Positions 8,536 to 16,923 of a stretch of DNA of 64,000 nucleotides are shown here, one piece after another. The notes beneath the pieces were generated by a model. The model saw only the letters and a program-made list of their open reading frames with translations, did no database searches and was not told the DNA's origin. The stretch is from JAAYCB01 sp012744395 (GTDB lineage: Bacteria > Planctomycetota > Planctomycetia > Pirellulales > Thermoguttaceae). The stretch is from contig JAQVNJ010000008.1 in assembly GCA_028703175.1 (NCBI GenBank), forward strand, positions 1 through 64,000. Direction: 5' to 3'. The translations under genes were made by a program, and so were the position numbers. Each line of letters begins with the position of its first letter. Position 1 is the stretch's first letter.

Positions 8536-9375
8536 TCATCGGCCGACGATCGTGCCCTCGATCGGACTGGAGGCCGTGGCATAGAGCTTCTTCGGAATGC
8601 GACCGGCCAGGAACGCGTCGCGACCCGATTGGCAGGCCAACCGCATCGCCCGGGCCATGCGGATCGGATCCTTGGCATGGGCGATCCCCGTGTTCAGGAG
8701 CACCCCGTCAAAACCCAGCTCCATCGCCTCCGTCACGTCGCTCGCCGTTCCCACGCCCGCGTCCACGATCACCGGGTAGTCTGGATCCCCATCTTTGAGG
8801 TACTCCAGGCAGATCCGCAGGGCGTTGGCGTTGAGAATGCCCTGGCCGGACCCGATCGGACTTCCCGCCGGCATGACGCTCGTTGCCCCCGCCTCCTTCA
8901 GACGTTTCGCGCAAATCGGGTCGTCCGATGTGTAAACGAGCACCTGAAACCCGTCGGCAATCAGCTGCTCGGTGGCTCGCAGCGTGCCGATCGGGTCCGG
9001 CAGCAGCGTCTTGGCGTCGCCGAGGACCTCGATTTTCACCCAGTCCCTGCCTGGATTGCCCATCTGATCCAGAATTTCGCGTCCGAGCCGCGCGACTCGG
9101 ACCGCATCCTCCGCCGTGAAACAGCCGGCCGTGTTGGGCAGGATCGTGTACCGACTGATGTCGACGAAATCAAGCAGGTTCTTCCCCTCCGCGTCAATCA
9201 ACCGCTCGCGGCGGATGGCCACGGTGATGCACTCGGCCCCGGCCACGTCGAGGGCCTCGGCCATCAACGCATAGCTGGAGTACTTCCCGGTGCCGACAAA
9301 CAGGCGGCTGCCAAAGGCGTGTGAACCGATCTTCAGGGCCGTTTCGCCGATCGTCTCTTGAGCGCTCACGAGCAT
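8536..9375 (-). CDS. thiG: Thiazole synthase ThiG
   Basis: ThiG builds the thiazole phosphate ring of thiamin from 1-deoxy-D-xylulose 5-phosphate, dehydroglycine and the ThiS thiocarboxylate. The 279-residue sequence matches the family over its length: GTGKYSS near residue 30, the ILPNTAGC segment near 80, the DWVKIEV strand with Lys114 as the likely Schiff-base residue, and the phosphate-binding VDAGVGTASDV and LLNTGIA loops at the C-terminal end of the barrel. Its ATG overlaps the thiS stop codon by one base (TAATG), so translation is coupled. No other thi genes are in the window. Confidence 0.97.
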   Translation of the reverse strand: MLVSAQETIGETALKIGSHAFGSRLFVGTGKYSSYALMAEALDVAGAECITVAIRRERLIDAEGKNLLDFVDISRYTILPNTAGCFTAEDAVRVARLGREILDQMGNPGRDWVKIEVLGDAKTLLPDPIGTLRATEQLIADGFQVLVYTSDDPICAKRLKEAGATSVMPAGSPIGSGQGILNANALRICLEYLKDGDPDYPVIVDAGVGTASDVTEAMELGFDGVLLNTGIAHAKDPIRMARAMRLACQSGRDAFLAGRIPKKLYATASSPIEGTIVGR

Positions 9376-9575
9376 TATCCTCCACCAACCAGGGTGACAA
9401 TCTCAACGCGGTCCCCGTCGGCCAAGCGATGCTCAGCGTGCCGGGCCCGCGGGACCACCTCCCGGTTCACCTCGACGGCGACAGGCTTCTCGGCCAGATT
9501 CAGCGCGGCCAGCAATTCGGTCACGGTCGCACCATCGCCCAGTTCGCGCGGATTGCCGTTGACGGTAAGAATCAC
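9375..9575 (-). CDS. thiS: Sulfur carrier protein ThiS
   Basis: A 66-residue ubiquitin-fold sulfur carrier, the normal length of the family. The start is GTG at 9575, placed by the ILTVNGNPREL beginning typical of ThiS and by AGGGA just upstream. The C-terminus is VGGG; the last glycine is adenylated and converted to the thiocarboxylate that ThiG uses. The codons for these glycines read GGTGGAGGA and double as the Shine-Dalgarno sequence for thiG. It is the first gene of the thiSG pair and is preceded by a long, structured leader. Confidence 0.93.
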   Translation of the reverse strand: MILTVNGNPRELGDGATVTELLAALNLAEKPVAVEVNREVVPRARHAEHRLADGDRVEIVTLVGGG

Positions 9576-9749
9576 CGTTGATCCCTTCCCTAAAAACAGG
9601 CGGCAAGGTTCCATTCCCAATCGCCAAATGGGCAAGACTGGGCCGTGGATCGGGAGCACCGATCCGGCGGCACGCGGCTCTTAGACCCTGGATTTCGAAC
9701 CTTGCCCAGAAAGCGGATGCGCACGCGGCCTCGTTCCAGGAGGACCAGA
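9576..9749 (-). promoter_or_regulatory. Structured 5' leader of thiSG
   Basis: About 170 bases lie between the predicted transcription start and the thiS start. GGCAAGGTTC and GAACCTTGCC (9697-9706 and 9602-9611) are perfect ten-base inverted repeats enclosing a seven-base-pair hairpin (9647-9653 with 9659-9665). A third segment at 9630-9636 can pair with the first arm (GGGCAAG with CTTGCCC), so the two pairings exclude each other. The conserved TPP riboswitch boxes are not seen. A switch function is inference. Confidence 0.4.
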
Positions 9750-9755
9750 CAGCTT

Positions 9756-9785
9756 ATCTTACGTGACCGGGTGAGAGCCGGTCAA
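9756..9785 (-). promoter_or_regulatory. Promoter candidate for thiSG
   Basis: On the minus strand TTGACC (9785-9780) and TAAGAT (9761-9756) are 18 bases apart. The predicted start near 9749 gives a leader of about 170 bases before thiS. Confidence 0.5.
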
Positions 9786-9948
9786 GGAAGCCAGCGGCCT
9801 TGCATGCCCCTGGGCGGGGTGGAAGCGGACGGGCTGAAACGCCGGGCCTCTTCCCCTCGCGCTGCCCGGCGCCGCGGGCCGGTGCGGATTTTTTCCAGGG
9901 CGGCTAGAATAGAGGCATCCCCCGCGCCGCGCGCGGGCCAGACTCGCG

Positions 9949-9977
9949 TTGACTTCCGCCCGGGGCCCCTCTAGAGT
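9949..9977 (+). promoter_or_regulatory. Promoter candidate for the VWA/ExbBD operon
   Basis: TTGACT (9949-9954) and TAGAGT (9972-9977) with a 17-base spacer. Transcription would start near 9984, about 50 bases before the first gene of the operon. The bases between this element and the divergent thiSG promoter hold no gene that can be supported. Confidence 0.5.
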
Positions 9978-10034
9978 CTTACAGCGACTTCGGCGGGCTC
10001 CTGGCGTTCTGCGCGAGGAATTGCGCCGCGGAGC

Positions 10035-11069
10035 GTGATCGCCAGTTTGTCTCCTTCGGCTTCTGGGCAAATGCCTGACCGCGACCCACCATCCGGCATC
10101 GCTATCACCTGGCTGACGGGCCGATTGCGGCGGCCGGAGGCCCCTTCCTGGATGGTGTCGATGCTGCTTCACGCCCTGGCGCTTCTGGCAATCGCAATGG
10201 CGATGCGTGACGCCCCCCGCCGCGGGGCGCAGTCCGAGCGGTCGGCCGAGGTCGGCATTGCCTTGAAACACACCGAGGGCGACGCCGAGTACTTCGAAAC
10301 GGAAGCCCGTCCCGGCCAGGCGGAGGCGAAGGCCCCCGCAGCGGAACCGGGCGATCTGCTCGCCGAGCTCCTGAGGGAGCGGCCCGCCACCGACCCCAGC
10401 GATGTTTTGCCGCAAGCGCCCGGCGCGATCGGCACCAGCGCGGTCGACCCGGGCGGGCCGATCCAGCCGGGCAGCCGTGGCGGCTCAGTCGGCGGCGGCA
10501 CGGCGGGTCTTCAAGGCAAGGCGCGCGTGAGCGTCTTCGGCACCAGCGGCGAGGGCTTCAAGTTCGTCTACGTCTTCGATCGTTCCAGCAGCATGGAAGG
10601 GTCCGGCCGCAGCCCGCTGGCGGCCTCCAAGCAAGAGTTGATCGCCAGTCTCGACTCGCTCCAAGACACCCACCAGTTCCAGATCGTCTTCTACAACGAA
10701 GAGCCGACTGCCTTCAACCCCTCGGGCGAGCAGGGCCGACTCGCCTTTGCCACCGAGCAGAACAAGGAACGGGCCCGGCGCTTCGTGGGCTCCGTCTCGG
10801 CCTACGGGTCGACCAACCACGTCAGGGCCCTCGAAGTGGCGATCAAGATGCAGCCGGACGTGATCTTCTTCCTCACCGACGCCGACGAACCCCGGCTCTC
10901 GGCGCGGCAGCTTTACGAGCTCCGCCGCCGCGCCGCCGGCATCCAGATCAACGCCATCGAGTTCGGCATTGGACCGAAAGCCGGTGGCGACAACTTCCTT
11001 GCCAGGCTCGCCCGCGAGAACGGCGGCGAGTATGCCTACCGCGATATCACGAAATTCGCCCTGCCATGA
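10035..11069 (+). CDS. Membrane-anchored von Willebrand factor A domain protein
   Basis: A 344-residue protein with one membrane segment at about residues 40-57, a Gly/Ala/Pro-rich linker and a C-terminal VWA domain starting near residue 172. The MIDAS motif DRSSSM (Asp182) and the later Thr/Asp positions (FFLTDADE) are intact, so metal-dependent ligand binding is likely. The layout resembles TolA/TonB-like or Bat-type partners of proton-driven ExbB/ExbD motors, which are encoded downstream. Its stop overlaps the next start (ATGA). The GTG at 10035 is taken as start; ATG 10071 is possible and neither has a strong ribosome site. Confidence 0.8.
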   Translation: MIASLSPSASGQMPDRDPPSGIAITWLTGRLRRPEAPSWMVSMLLHALALLAIAMAMRDAPRRGAQSERSAEVGIALKHTEGDAEYFETEARPGQAEAKAPAAEPGDLLAELLRERPATDPSDVLPQAPGAIGTSAVDPGGPIQPGSRGGSVGGGTAGLQGKARVSVFGTSGEGFKFVYVFDRSSSMEGSGRSPLAASKQELIASLDSLQDTHQFQIVFYNEEPTAFNPSGEQGRLAFATEQNKERARRFVGSVSAYGSTNHVRALEVAIKMQPDVIFFLTDADEPRLSARQLYELRRRAAGIQINAIEFGIGPKAGGDNFLARLARENGGEYAYRDITKFALP

Positions 11070-12205
11070 CCGGAGCCGGAGAATCGTTGAACACCGTTCG
11101 GCCGCGCTCGACGCGCGAGACAGCCCCGCGCAGGGTTTCCGACCGGGTGCGGCCGGGCCACGCCCGCCGCGCGGCGCGGCTGCAACTGCTGATCGCCCTC
11201 GGCCTGTTTGCCGCCGATCTCTCCGCCCCCGCCACGCGCGCCCAGGATGCCGTCTTCCTCTCCAGCCCGAACTCCGCCCAGGGGGTGATCCGCGTGACCG
11301 GCGCGATCGCCGACTACTCCAGCGCGGGGCTGGTGATCGATATCGGTGGCGGCAGCCGCACCTTCCCGGCCGAGAATGTCGCCCGGATCGAAACCCGCCG
11401 GATCGCGCCCCACGAGAAGGCCGACGCGCTGTCGGCCGCCGGCGATTTCCCCGCGGCACTGGCCGCTTACCGCGCTGCCCGCGAACAGGAGGCTCGGCCT
11501 TGGGTCCGCCGCCAGATCACCGCCGAGATCGTCTGGTGCTGCCGCGCCCTGGGCCAACTGAGTGCGGCTGCCGGCGAGTTTCTGCTGCTGGTCCGCGCGG
11601 ATTCGGCCACGCCCTACTTCGATTGCATCCCCTTGGCCTGGTATCCATCCTCCCAGTCGGCCCAACTCGAACAGGACGCGCGAACCTGGCTCCGCCAGGA
11701 AAGCACCCCGGCGGCGGTCCTCCTCGGGGCAAGCTACTTGCTGCCCACGGAGCTCGGCGGCGCGGCGCTCGACCGGCTGCGGATTCTCTCGACGAGTGCG
11801 GAAAAGACGATCGCCCAATTGGCCCTCACCCAAACCTGGCGGATGGCGGCGGTCAGCGCGGATGCCGGCCAGGTCGCCTCTTGGGAGCGGACGCTGGAGT
11901 CGATGCCCCCGCCGTTGCGAGCCGGCGGCTACTACGTGGTCGGGCAGGCCTGGGCACGCTTGGGCGACTGGGAGAAATCTGCCCTGGCGATGATGCGAAT
12001 CCCGATCCTCCATTCGCGCGACCGCTCGTTGGCCGCGCGGGCGCTGCTCGACGCGGGCGCCGCCCTGGAAAGACTCCAGCGACGCGAAGCGGCCCTCGGC
12101 CTGTATCGCGAACTCCTCGTCGACTACCCGGAATCGCCGGGGGTTGCGGAAGCACAACTCCGGCTGAGCCCGCCTGCCGGCGGGCCGGGCGAAGACTCAA
12201 GCTGA
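11066..12205 (+). CDS. Exported TPR-like protein in the ExbBD operon
   Basis: The 379-residue product has a basic N-terminus and a signal or anchor segment at about residues 38-60. A short beta-rich stretch follows (VIRVTGAIADYSSAGLVIDI), which resembles a small domain seen next to TPRs, and then alpha-helical repeats to the end (ADALSAAGDFPAALAAYRAA is a clear TPR). The start overlaps the VWA gene stop by four bases, so translation is coupled. TPR proteins in ExbBD/Tol operons usually act as periplasmic scaffolds, which is the best guess here. No catalytic motif is visible. Confidence 0.72.
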   Translation: MTGAGESLNTVRPRSTRETAPRRVSDRVRPGHARRAARLQLLIALGLFAADLSAPATRAQDAVFLSSPNSAQGVIRVTGAIADYSSAGLVIDIGGGSRTFPAENVARIETRRIAPHEKADALSAAGDFPAALAAYRAAREQEARPWVRRQITAEIVWCCRALGQLSAAAGEFLLLVRADSATPYFDCIPLAWYPSSQSAQLEQDARTWLRQESTPAAVLLGASYLLPTELGGAALDRLRILSTSAEKTIAQLALTQTWRMAAVSADAGQVASWERTLESMPPPLRAGGYYVVGQAWARLGDWEKSALAMMRIPILHSRDRSLAARALLDAGAALERLQRREAALGLYRELLVDYPESPGVAEAQLRLSPPAGGPGEDSS

Positions 12206-12301
12206 GGGCCGGCAAGACACTCAGCGGTGACAGCTCACAGGTTACAACGGATCGCTGCCGGCCGAACGCTGACGGCTGCCAGCCTCTTCAAGGAACAAGG
12301 C

Positions 12302-13243
12302 GTGAAATCGATGGACCGCAACCTGGCCGTCTTCGTGGCATTGGCAATCGCGGCTTGCGCGGCCGGGCAGCTCGCCGCCCGGGGGCAGGATCCCTCGCCG
12401 CCGAGCCCCGTTCCACCACCCGCCCCAGCGCCCGCCCCGGCGCCGGCCCCGGCGCCGGCCCCGGCGCCGGCCGATGCCGAGTTCCCGGCGGCCGCGTCTC
12501 CGGCCGCTGCGGCGGGGCCCGCCGGCGCCGCGCCAGCGGCAGCCCCTCCGAGATCGTTCTGGGAGATTCTCCGGGCAAGCGGCGTGGTGGGCCTGGTGAT
12601 TATTCTCCTCTCGATCGCCGCGGTGGCCCTGGCGATTGAACATATCATCACGATCCGCGCCCCGGTGCTGATGCCCCCGGGGCTGGAGGAAGAAGTCCAT
12701 CACTTGCTCGCCGCGGGAAAACTCGCGGCTGCCGACCAGCGTTGCCAGATGCAGCCCAGCTTTCTGGCCTTCGTGCTCCGCGCCGGGATTGTCGAGGCCG
12801 ATGGCGGTTGGCACGCGGTCGAAAAGGCCATGGAGGACGCCACCGCCGAACAGTCCGCGCGGTTGTTTCGCAAGATCGAATATCTCTCGGTGATCGGCAA
12901 CATTGCCCCCATGCTGGGCCTGCTGGGAACGGTCGTCGGCATGGTGCTGGCCTTCCGCGAACTGGCCGATTCACAGGGGGCGCCCCGGGCCGCCGACCTG
13001 GCCGAGGGAATCTACCTGGCGTTGGTCACCACGGTCGAGGGGTTGATCGTGGCGATTCCCTCCTTGGGAGCCTTCGCCGTGTTCCGCAACCGGATCGATC
13101 ACCTCGTGGCCGAAGTCGTCTACAGCGCCCAGCACGTGACCGCCCCGCTGAAGCGGCTCCGCTTGCGACAGCCGCTGCCGACGGCGCCGCCCCCCAGGCC
13201 GTCCCAGGGGCCGGCGCCGCCGCCGCTCGAAGGAGGCCGCTGA
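12302..13243 (+). CDS. MotA/TolQ/ExbB proton channel family protein
   Basis: About 313 residues: a signal-like segment, a Pro/Ala-rich linker (PAPAPAPAP repeats), then a TolQ/ExbB domain with three membrane helices. Helix one lies at about residues 98-120; the second and third (IGNIAPMLGLLGTVVGMVLAF and TTVEGLIVAIPSLGAF) hold the family motif GLLGTVxGM and the conserved polar and small residues lining the proton path. The extended N-terminal part with signal and linker is typical of larger ExbB variants. GTG 12302 has AAGGA seven bases upstream; ATG 12311 is the alternative. Its stop overlaps the next start as TGATG, so the motor subunits are coupled. Confidence 0.9.
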   Translation: MKSMDRNLAVFVALAIAACAAGQLAARGQDPSPPSPVPPPAPAPAPAPAPAPAPAPADAEFPAAASPAAAAGPAGAAPAAAPPRSFWEILRASGVVGLVIILLSIAAVALAIEHIITIRAPVLMPPGLEEEVHHLLAAGKLAAADQRCQMQPSFLAFVLRAGIVEADGGWHAVEKAMEDATAEQSARLFRKIEYLSVIGNIAPMLGLLGTVVGMVLAFRELADSQGAPRAADLAEGIYLALVTTVEGLIVAIPSLGAFAVFRNRIDHLVAEVVYSAQHVTAPLKRLRLRQPLPTAPPPRPSQGPAPPPLEGGR

Positions 13244-13674
13244 TGCGAATCGCTTCGAATTCCACACGCGGCACGATCGGCTTCAACATGACGCCGATGA
13301 TCGATGTCGTCTTTCTGCTGATCATCTTCTTTCTCGTCTCCAGCCACCTCGCCCAGCAAGAGGTGCAACTGGCGATCGACCTGCCCGACGCGTCCAGCGG
13401 CGATCGCCCCGAGGAGGAGAACGTCCGGCGGATTGTCGTCAACGTCTTGCCCGACCGGCAGATCGCCGTTGGAACCGAGATCGTCGCTCCGGCGCGATTG
13501 GAGTCTCTCCTCAAGTATGAGCAGGAGAAGACGCGGCGAACGGGCGACGCGCGCCCCCTGGAGGTACGCATCCGCACCGACCGACTCGTCCCCTATCAGA
13601 CCGTGGAACCGATCCTGCTCACCTGCGCCCGCAGCGGCATCTGGAATGTCAAGTTCGCCGTCGCGGGGAAATAG
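13243..13674 (+). CDS. ExbD/TolR family motor subunit, first copy
   Basis: A 143-residue biopolymer transport protein. The single membrane helix (VVFLLIIFFLVSS) follows the signature MTPMIDV, whose Asp is the proton-carrying residue of ExbD/TolR. The rest is the periplasmic domain. AGGAGG precedes the ATG by seven bases, and the ATG overlaps the ExbB stop. It should sit inside the ExbB pentamer as a dimer or heterodimer with the following paralogue and convert proton flow into work on an envelope partner. Confidence 0.92.
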   Translation: MRIASNSTRGTIGFNMTPMIDVVFLLIIFFLVSSHLAQQEVQLAIDLPDASSGDRPEEENVRRIVVNVLPDRQIAVGTEIVAPARLESLLKYEQEKTRRTGDARPLEVRIRTDRLVPYQTVEPILLTCARSGIWNVKFAVAGK

Positions 13675-13752
13675 AAGTTTCGACATTTGAATTTCGACAT
13701 TCCACATTTTCCCTTCGCCTCTAACTCCTAACCTGTTGTCCCCCTGTTCCCC

Positions 13753-14202
13753 ATGCGCGTTCCCTCCCGCCACGCCAGCAGTCGTCGGCCGCTCTCGGTG
13801 GAAATGACGCCGATGATCGACGTGATTTTTCAGTTGCTGATCTTCTTCATCTGCACGTCGAGTTTTCTGCCGCCGGAGGAGGTCCTGCCGACGAATCTGT
13901 CGTTGCCCGGCAGCACTGCGGAGACCGTGCCGATCGATCCGATCCGGCAAGACCTCGACGAGATCGTGGTCAAGCTCCTTTGGCGTTCGGGCGCGCCTCG
14001 CTGGGAGGTCAACTCCCGCCAGTACGCTCGGCTGGACGACGTCGGCGGCGTGCTCTCGGCCGTTGCCGGCGTCCAGGTCGATTTGCCGGTGATTCTCGAG
14101 ATCGAGGCCGCCGTGCCGATGGAGAACGTGATCGACGTCTACGATCTCTGCCGTCGGATCGGGCTCCAACGGGTGCAGTTCGCCGCTTCGCTGGGAGCAT
14201 GA
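13753..14202 (+). CDS. ExbD/TolR family motor subunit, second copy
   Basis: A 149-residue paralogue of the upstream ExbD, again with MTPMIDV before its single membrane helix (IFQLLIFFICTSS) and a periplasmic C-terminal domain. The periplasmic parts of the two copies are clearly different, which suggests a heterodimeric motor core or different partners. It follows after 78 bases and precedes the large TPR gene by nine. Confidence 0.92.
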   Translation: MRVPSRHASSRRPLSVEMTPMIDVIFQLLIFFICTSSFLPPEEVLPTNLSLPGSTAETVPIDPIRQDLDEIVVKLLWRSGAPRWEVNSRQYARLDDVGGVLSAVAGVQVDLPVILEIEAAVPMENVIDVYDLCRRIGLQRVQFAASLGA

Positions 14203-14211
14203 ATTGTCCGC

Positions 14212-16731
14212 ATGAAACCTGCTGATTGTCTGCGCATCGCCGTCTTGGTCGTTTCGTTTGCGGCAATCCCGTTCGCCGCGGCGATCGCGGCCGAGGATTC
14301 GCCAGACGGCCCGTTCCTGGCCGGCCTGCGCGCACGGCGGCTGTTCGAACTGGCGGAGAGCTACTGCAACGCGCGCCTCGCGGAGGGAGGGCTCTCGGAG
14401 ACGCGCCAGGCCGATCTTGTCGCGGAGTTGTCCGTGACGCTGGTCGAGCGGGCCCTCGACTCGCCGCCGGAGGATCGCGAGCCCCTCTGGCGGAAAGCCT
14501 GGGAAGTGACCGGGCAGTTCGCCGAAAACAATCCCACCCACCCGCGGCTCCTCCTGGTTCGAACCCAGGGGGCGCTCGCCCGGGTTGCCCGGGGCGAACT
14601 CGGGCGGCAGGAATCCGAGGTGCTCGGCGACCAGGAGGAGCGCCGCCAGCAGGCCCGCGAATTTCTCCGCGAAGCGATCCGGACGCTCGGCGAGCTGTCG
14701 CAGCAGGCGGAAAGCGCGCTCCGCGAACGGAGTCTTCCCGGCCGCCATCCGGCCGAGTCGCCCGCCACGCTCAGCGTCTACCAGTTGGCCACGCTGCTGA
14801 AACAGATTCAGTACCAGACGGCCCGGGCCCTCCGCAATCAGGCCCTCTGCCACGATGCCCAGAGCGCTGACCGGGCCGACGCGCTGGCCCGAGCGTTGGC
14901 CCTTTTGAACGACCTGGCCCGGCTCGATGCGAGCGACCCCCTGGCCTGGGACAGCCGCGTCGACGAGATCGTCTGCCATCGGCTGCTCGGCGACGATGCC
15001 GCGGCCCAGCGGAAGATCGACGCCGCCGAGGCGGACTCACCGCCCGACGAGATCGCCGCGCGGCTGGTCGCCGAACGGATTCGCCTCGACCTGGCGTCGG
15101 GCCGCCTTGCCGAGGCCGTCGAGCGCGTCAACCAGCTTCGCGGCCCGACCACTCCGCAGCTCGACTACGCCCGGCTGGAGACGGCCCTGGCGGCGTGGCA
15201 GGCGGCCGACAAGGCCGGCCAGCAGGAGACCGCCGCGCAGTGGCAGGCCATGGCCGTGGCCCTGGCCGACCAGCTGGCCCAGCATCACGGCCCCTACTGG
15301 AGCCGGCTGGCAAAACTGTTGCTCGCCCAGTCTCTGAAGACATCGCCCGGCGGCGGCAACGTCGATGTCTGGGCACGGGCGGCCGAGAGTTCCTACCTCA
15401 GCGGGCAGTTCGACGAGGCGATCAGCACGTACGACCAGGCTCGCGACATGGCCCGGCAGCAAGGCGATTCAGACCGGGCATTCCAACTCGGCTTCGTTGC
15501 CGCAACGATCGAGCGCGCGCGGGGGCGGAGCGAGGAAGCCCTCCGCCGCTATCGCGACCTGGCCAAGGCCCAGCCGGCGCACCCCAAGGCTCCCGAGGCC
15601 CACCATCTGGCGATCGAACAGGCTGCCGCGGTCGCCGCCGCCGGCGCCCCCGGAGCGATCGACCGGTTCCTTGCGCTTCTCCGCGAGCATCTCGAGTCCT
15701 GGCCGGAGGGCGCAACGGCCAACGCGGTCCGCTGGCAATTGGGCCGCGCATGCGAAAGCCAGCACGACTGGCAGCAGGCGGCCGCCCTCTACCGGCGGAT
15801 CACGCCGGACTTTGCCCAGTTCGACCAGGTGATCCAGGCCGCCCAGCGCTGCTGCCGCCGATCGGTTGCCGGCCTGAAAGCGGAGGGCCGGCCGGCCGGT
15901 GAACTCGCCGCCGAGGCGGCGCGCTGGTTTGAGGCGATCGCCCTGGGGCCGGAAGGCAAGCCGCCGGAGCGCTGGAGCCCCCGCGCGCGGCAGGCCGTGC
16001 TCGCCGCCGCCGAGCTCTGGCTCGACGCCGCCCCCGCGGGCTTCGACCGCGCCGAGTCGATCCTTCTGGCCGCCCTGGCGGCCGGCGACGACGCGCCGGC
16101 CGACTGGCGGTCCGCGGCCCAGGCCTTGCGCGTCTTCTCGCTGGCCGGCCAGGGGCGCTTGCCGGAAGCGTCGGCCTTGTTGGCCCAGATCACGGAAGGT
16201 TCGCCCGACCACCTGCTGACCACGCTCGAAGGGCTGGCCGCGATCGCGCCCTCGGCGAGCGGTGCGGTCCGCCGCGAGTTGGCCGCGCTGGAGCTGAAGA
16301 CGATCAACCTGCTCCGCGGCCAGCCCGGCGGGCTCTCCGACCGGCAACAGGCAGTGCTCGAGCGCCTCGCCGCCCGAGCGCTCCGCGACGCCGGCCGCCC
16401 GGCCGAATCGCTGCCAGCCTACGCCAGGCTGGCGCAAGACAATCCCCAGGACGGAACGATTCAGGAGGAATATGCGCAGCTTCTCTGCGAGGCCGACGAT
16501 CGCCCAACGCTCGAAGCGGCCCTCGCCCAATGGCGCCGCGTCGAACAGCGCTCGCCGGCGGCCAGCGATCGGTGGTTCCGCGCGAAGTACGCGATTGCCC
16601 TCCTCCACTACCGGCTCGGCAATCCGCAGCAGGCGAAGAAGATCATCGCGCTCCTCCAGGTGCTCCACCCGGAACTCGGCGGGGCGCAACGGAAGCCGCA
16701 ATTCCTCGCCCTGATGCAAAAATGCGGATGA
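14212..16731 (+). CDS. Large exported TPR-repeat protein
   Basis: An 839-residue protein with a signal peptide (about 1-26) followed by TPR-like helical repeats over its whole length, rich in Ala, Arg and Glu. Recognisable repeats include the segments around FDEAISTYDQARDMARQQGD and LPAYARLAQDNPQDG. No enzymatic domain is visible. It begins nine bases after the second ExbD gene and closes the operon, so it is probably a periplasmic scaffold working with the ExbBD motor and the VWA protein. The reading frame stays open after its TGA for a further 63 codons (see the remnant entry). Confidence 0.75.
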   Translation: MKPADCLRIAVLVVSFAAIPFAAAIAAEDSPDGPFLAGLRARRLFELAESYCNARLAEGGLSETRQADLVAELSVTLVERALDSPPEDREPLWRKAWEVTGQFAENNPTHPRLLLVRTQGALARVARGELGRQESEVLGDQEERRQQAREFLREAIRTLGELSQQAESALRERSLPGRHPAESPATLSVYQLATLLKQIQYQTARALRNQALCHDAQSADRADALARALALLNDLARLDASDPLAWDSRVDEIVCHRLLGDDAAAQRKIDAAEADSPPDEIAARLVAERIRLDLASGRLAEAVERVNQLRGPTTPQLDYARLETALAAWQAADKAGQQETAAQWQAMAVALADQLAQHHGPYWSRLAKLLLAQSLKTSPGGGNVDVWARAAESSYLSGQFDEAISTYDQARDMARQQGDSDRAFQLGFVAATIERARGRSEEALRRYRDLAKAQPAHPKAPEAHHLAIEQAAAVAAAGAPGAIDRFLALLREHLESWPEGATANAVRWQLGRACESQHDWQQAAALYRRITPDFAQFDQVIQAAQRCCRRSVAGLKAEGRPAGELAAEAARWFEAIALGPEGKPPERWSPRARQAVLAAAELWLDAAPAGFDRAESILLAALAAGDDAPADWRSAAQALRVFSLAGQGRLPEASALLAQITEGSPDHLLTTLEGLAAIAPSASGAVRRELAALELKTINLLRGQPGGLSDRQQAVLERLAARALRDAGRPAESLPAYARLAQDNPQDGTIQEEYAQLLCEADDRPTLEAALAQWRRVEQRSPAASDRWFRAKYAIALLHYRLGNPQQAKKIIALLQVLHPELGGAQRKPQFLALMQKCG

Positions 16732-16923
16732 ACTGCCCGTCCAGCCTGCCCCGCCAAGCGGAATGCCCGGCTCGAACTCGGCATGGCCTGCGGCCACCCG
16801 CTGCTCGGCGCAGACTATCTCGGCGGACGCGTCTCCTTCACCGGCCGGGAGCCGGACGGGACGACCTGCGAGATTCTGCTCCCCAAGGTCCGGCTGGCGG
16901 CGGACCCGAACGACCGTCAATAA
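16732..16923 (+). pseudogene. Remnant resembling the C-terminal end of a histidine-kinase ATPase domain
   Basis: Directly after the TPR gene stop, and in the same frame, an open stretch of 63 codons ends at TAA 16921-16923. It reads ADYLGGRVSFTGREPDGTTC followed by EILLP, which resembles the end of HATPase domains (GGR..., P-G-GT-F, ...LP). There is no start signal or N-terminal kinase part, so it is probably a leftover of a deleted gene. Read-through of the TGA to extend the TPR protein is a less likely alternative. The end overlaps the stop of the convergent epimerase gene. Confidence 0.35.

Noticed and set aside
9630..9707. tRNA-like fold on the plus strand
   Set aside because: GGGCAAG and CTTGCCC would make an acceptor stem 78 bases apart, but there is no D arm, the loop lacks T33 and the T arm is not of the right shape.
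9576..9749. TPP riboswitch in the thiSG leader
   Set aside because: The leader is structured, but the conserved CTGAGA-type and ACCTGAT-type boxes of the TPP aptamer were not found in the minus-strand sequence.
9861..9898. Hairpin and T-run resembling a plus-strand terminator
   Set aside because: No plus-strand gene ends upstream, and the stem is separated from the T-run.
13120..14979. 619-codon minus-strand open frame over exbD and TPR genes
   Set aside because: Arg/Gly/Asp-rich shadow without family features; the three plus-strand genes are clear.
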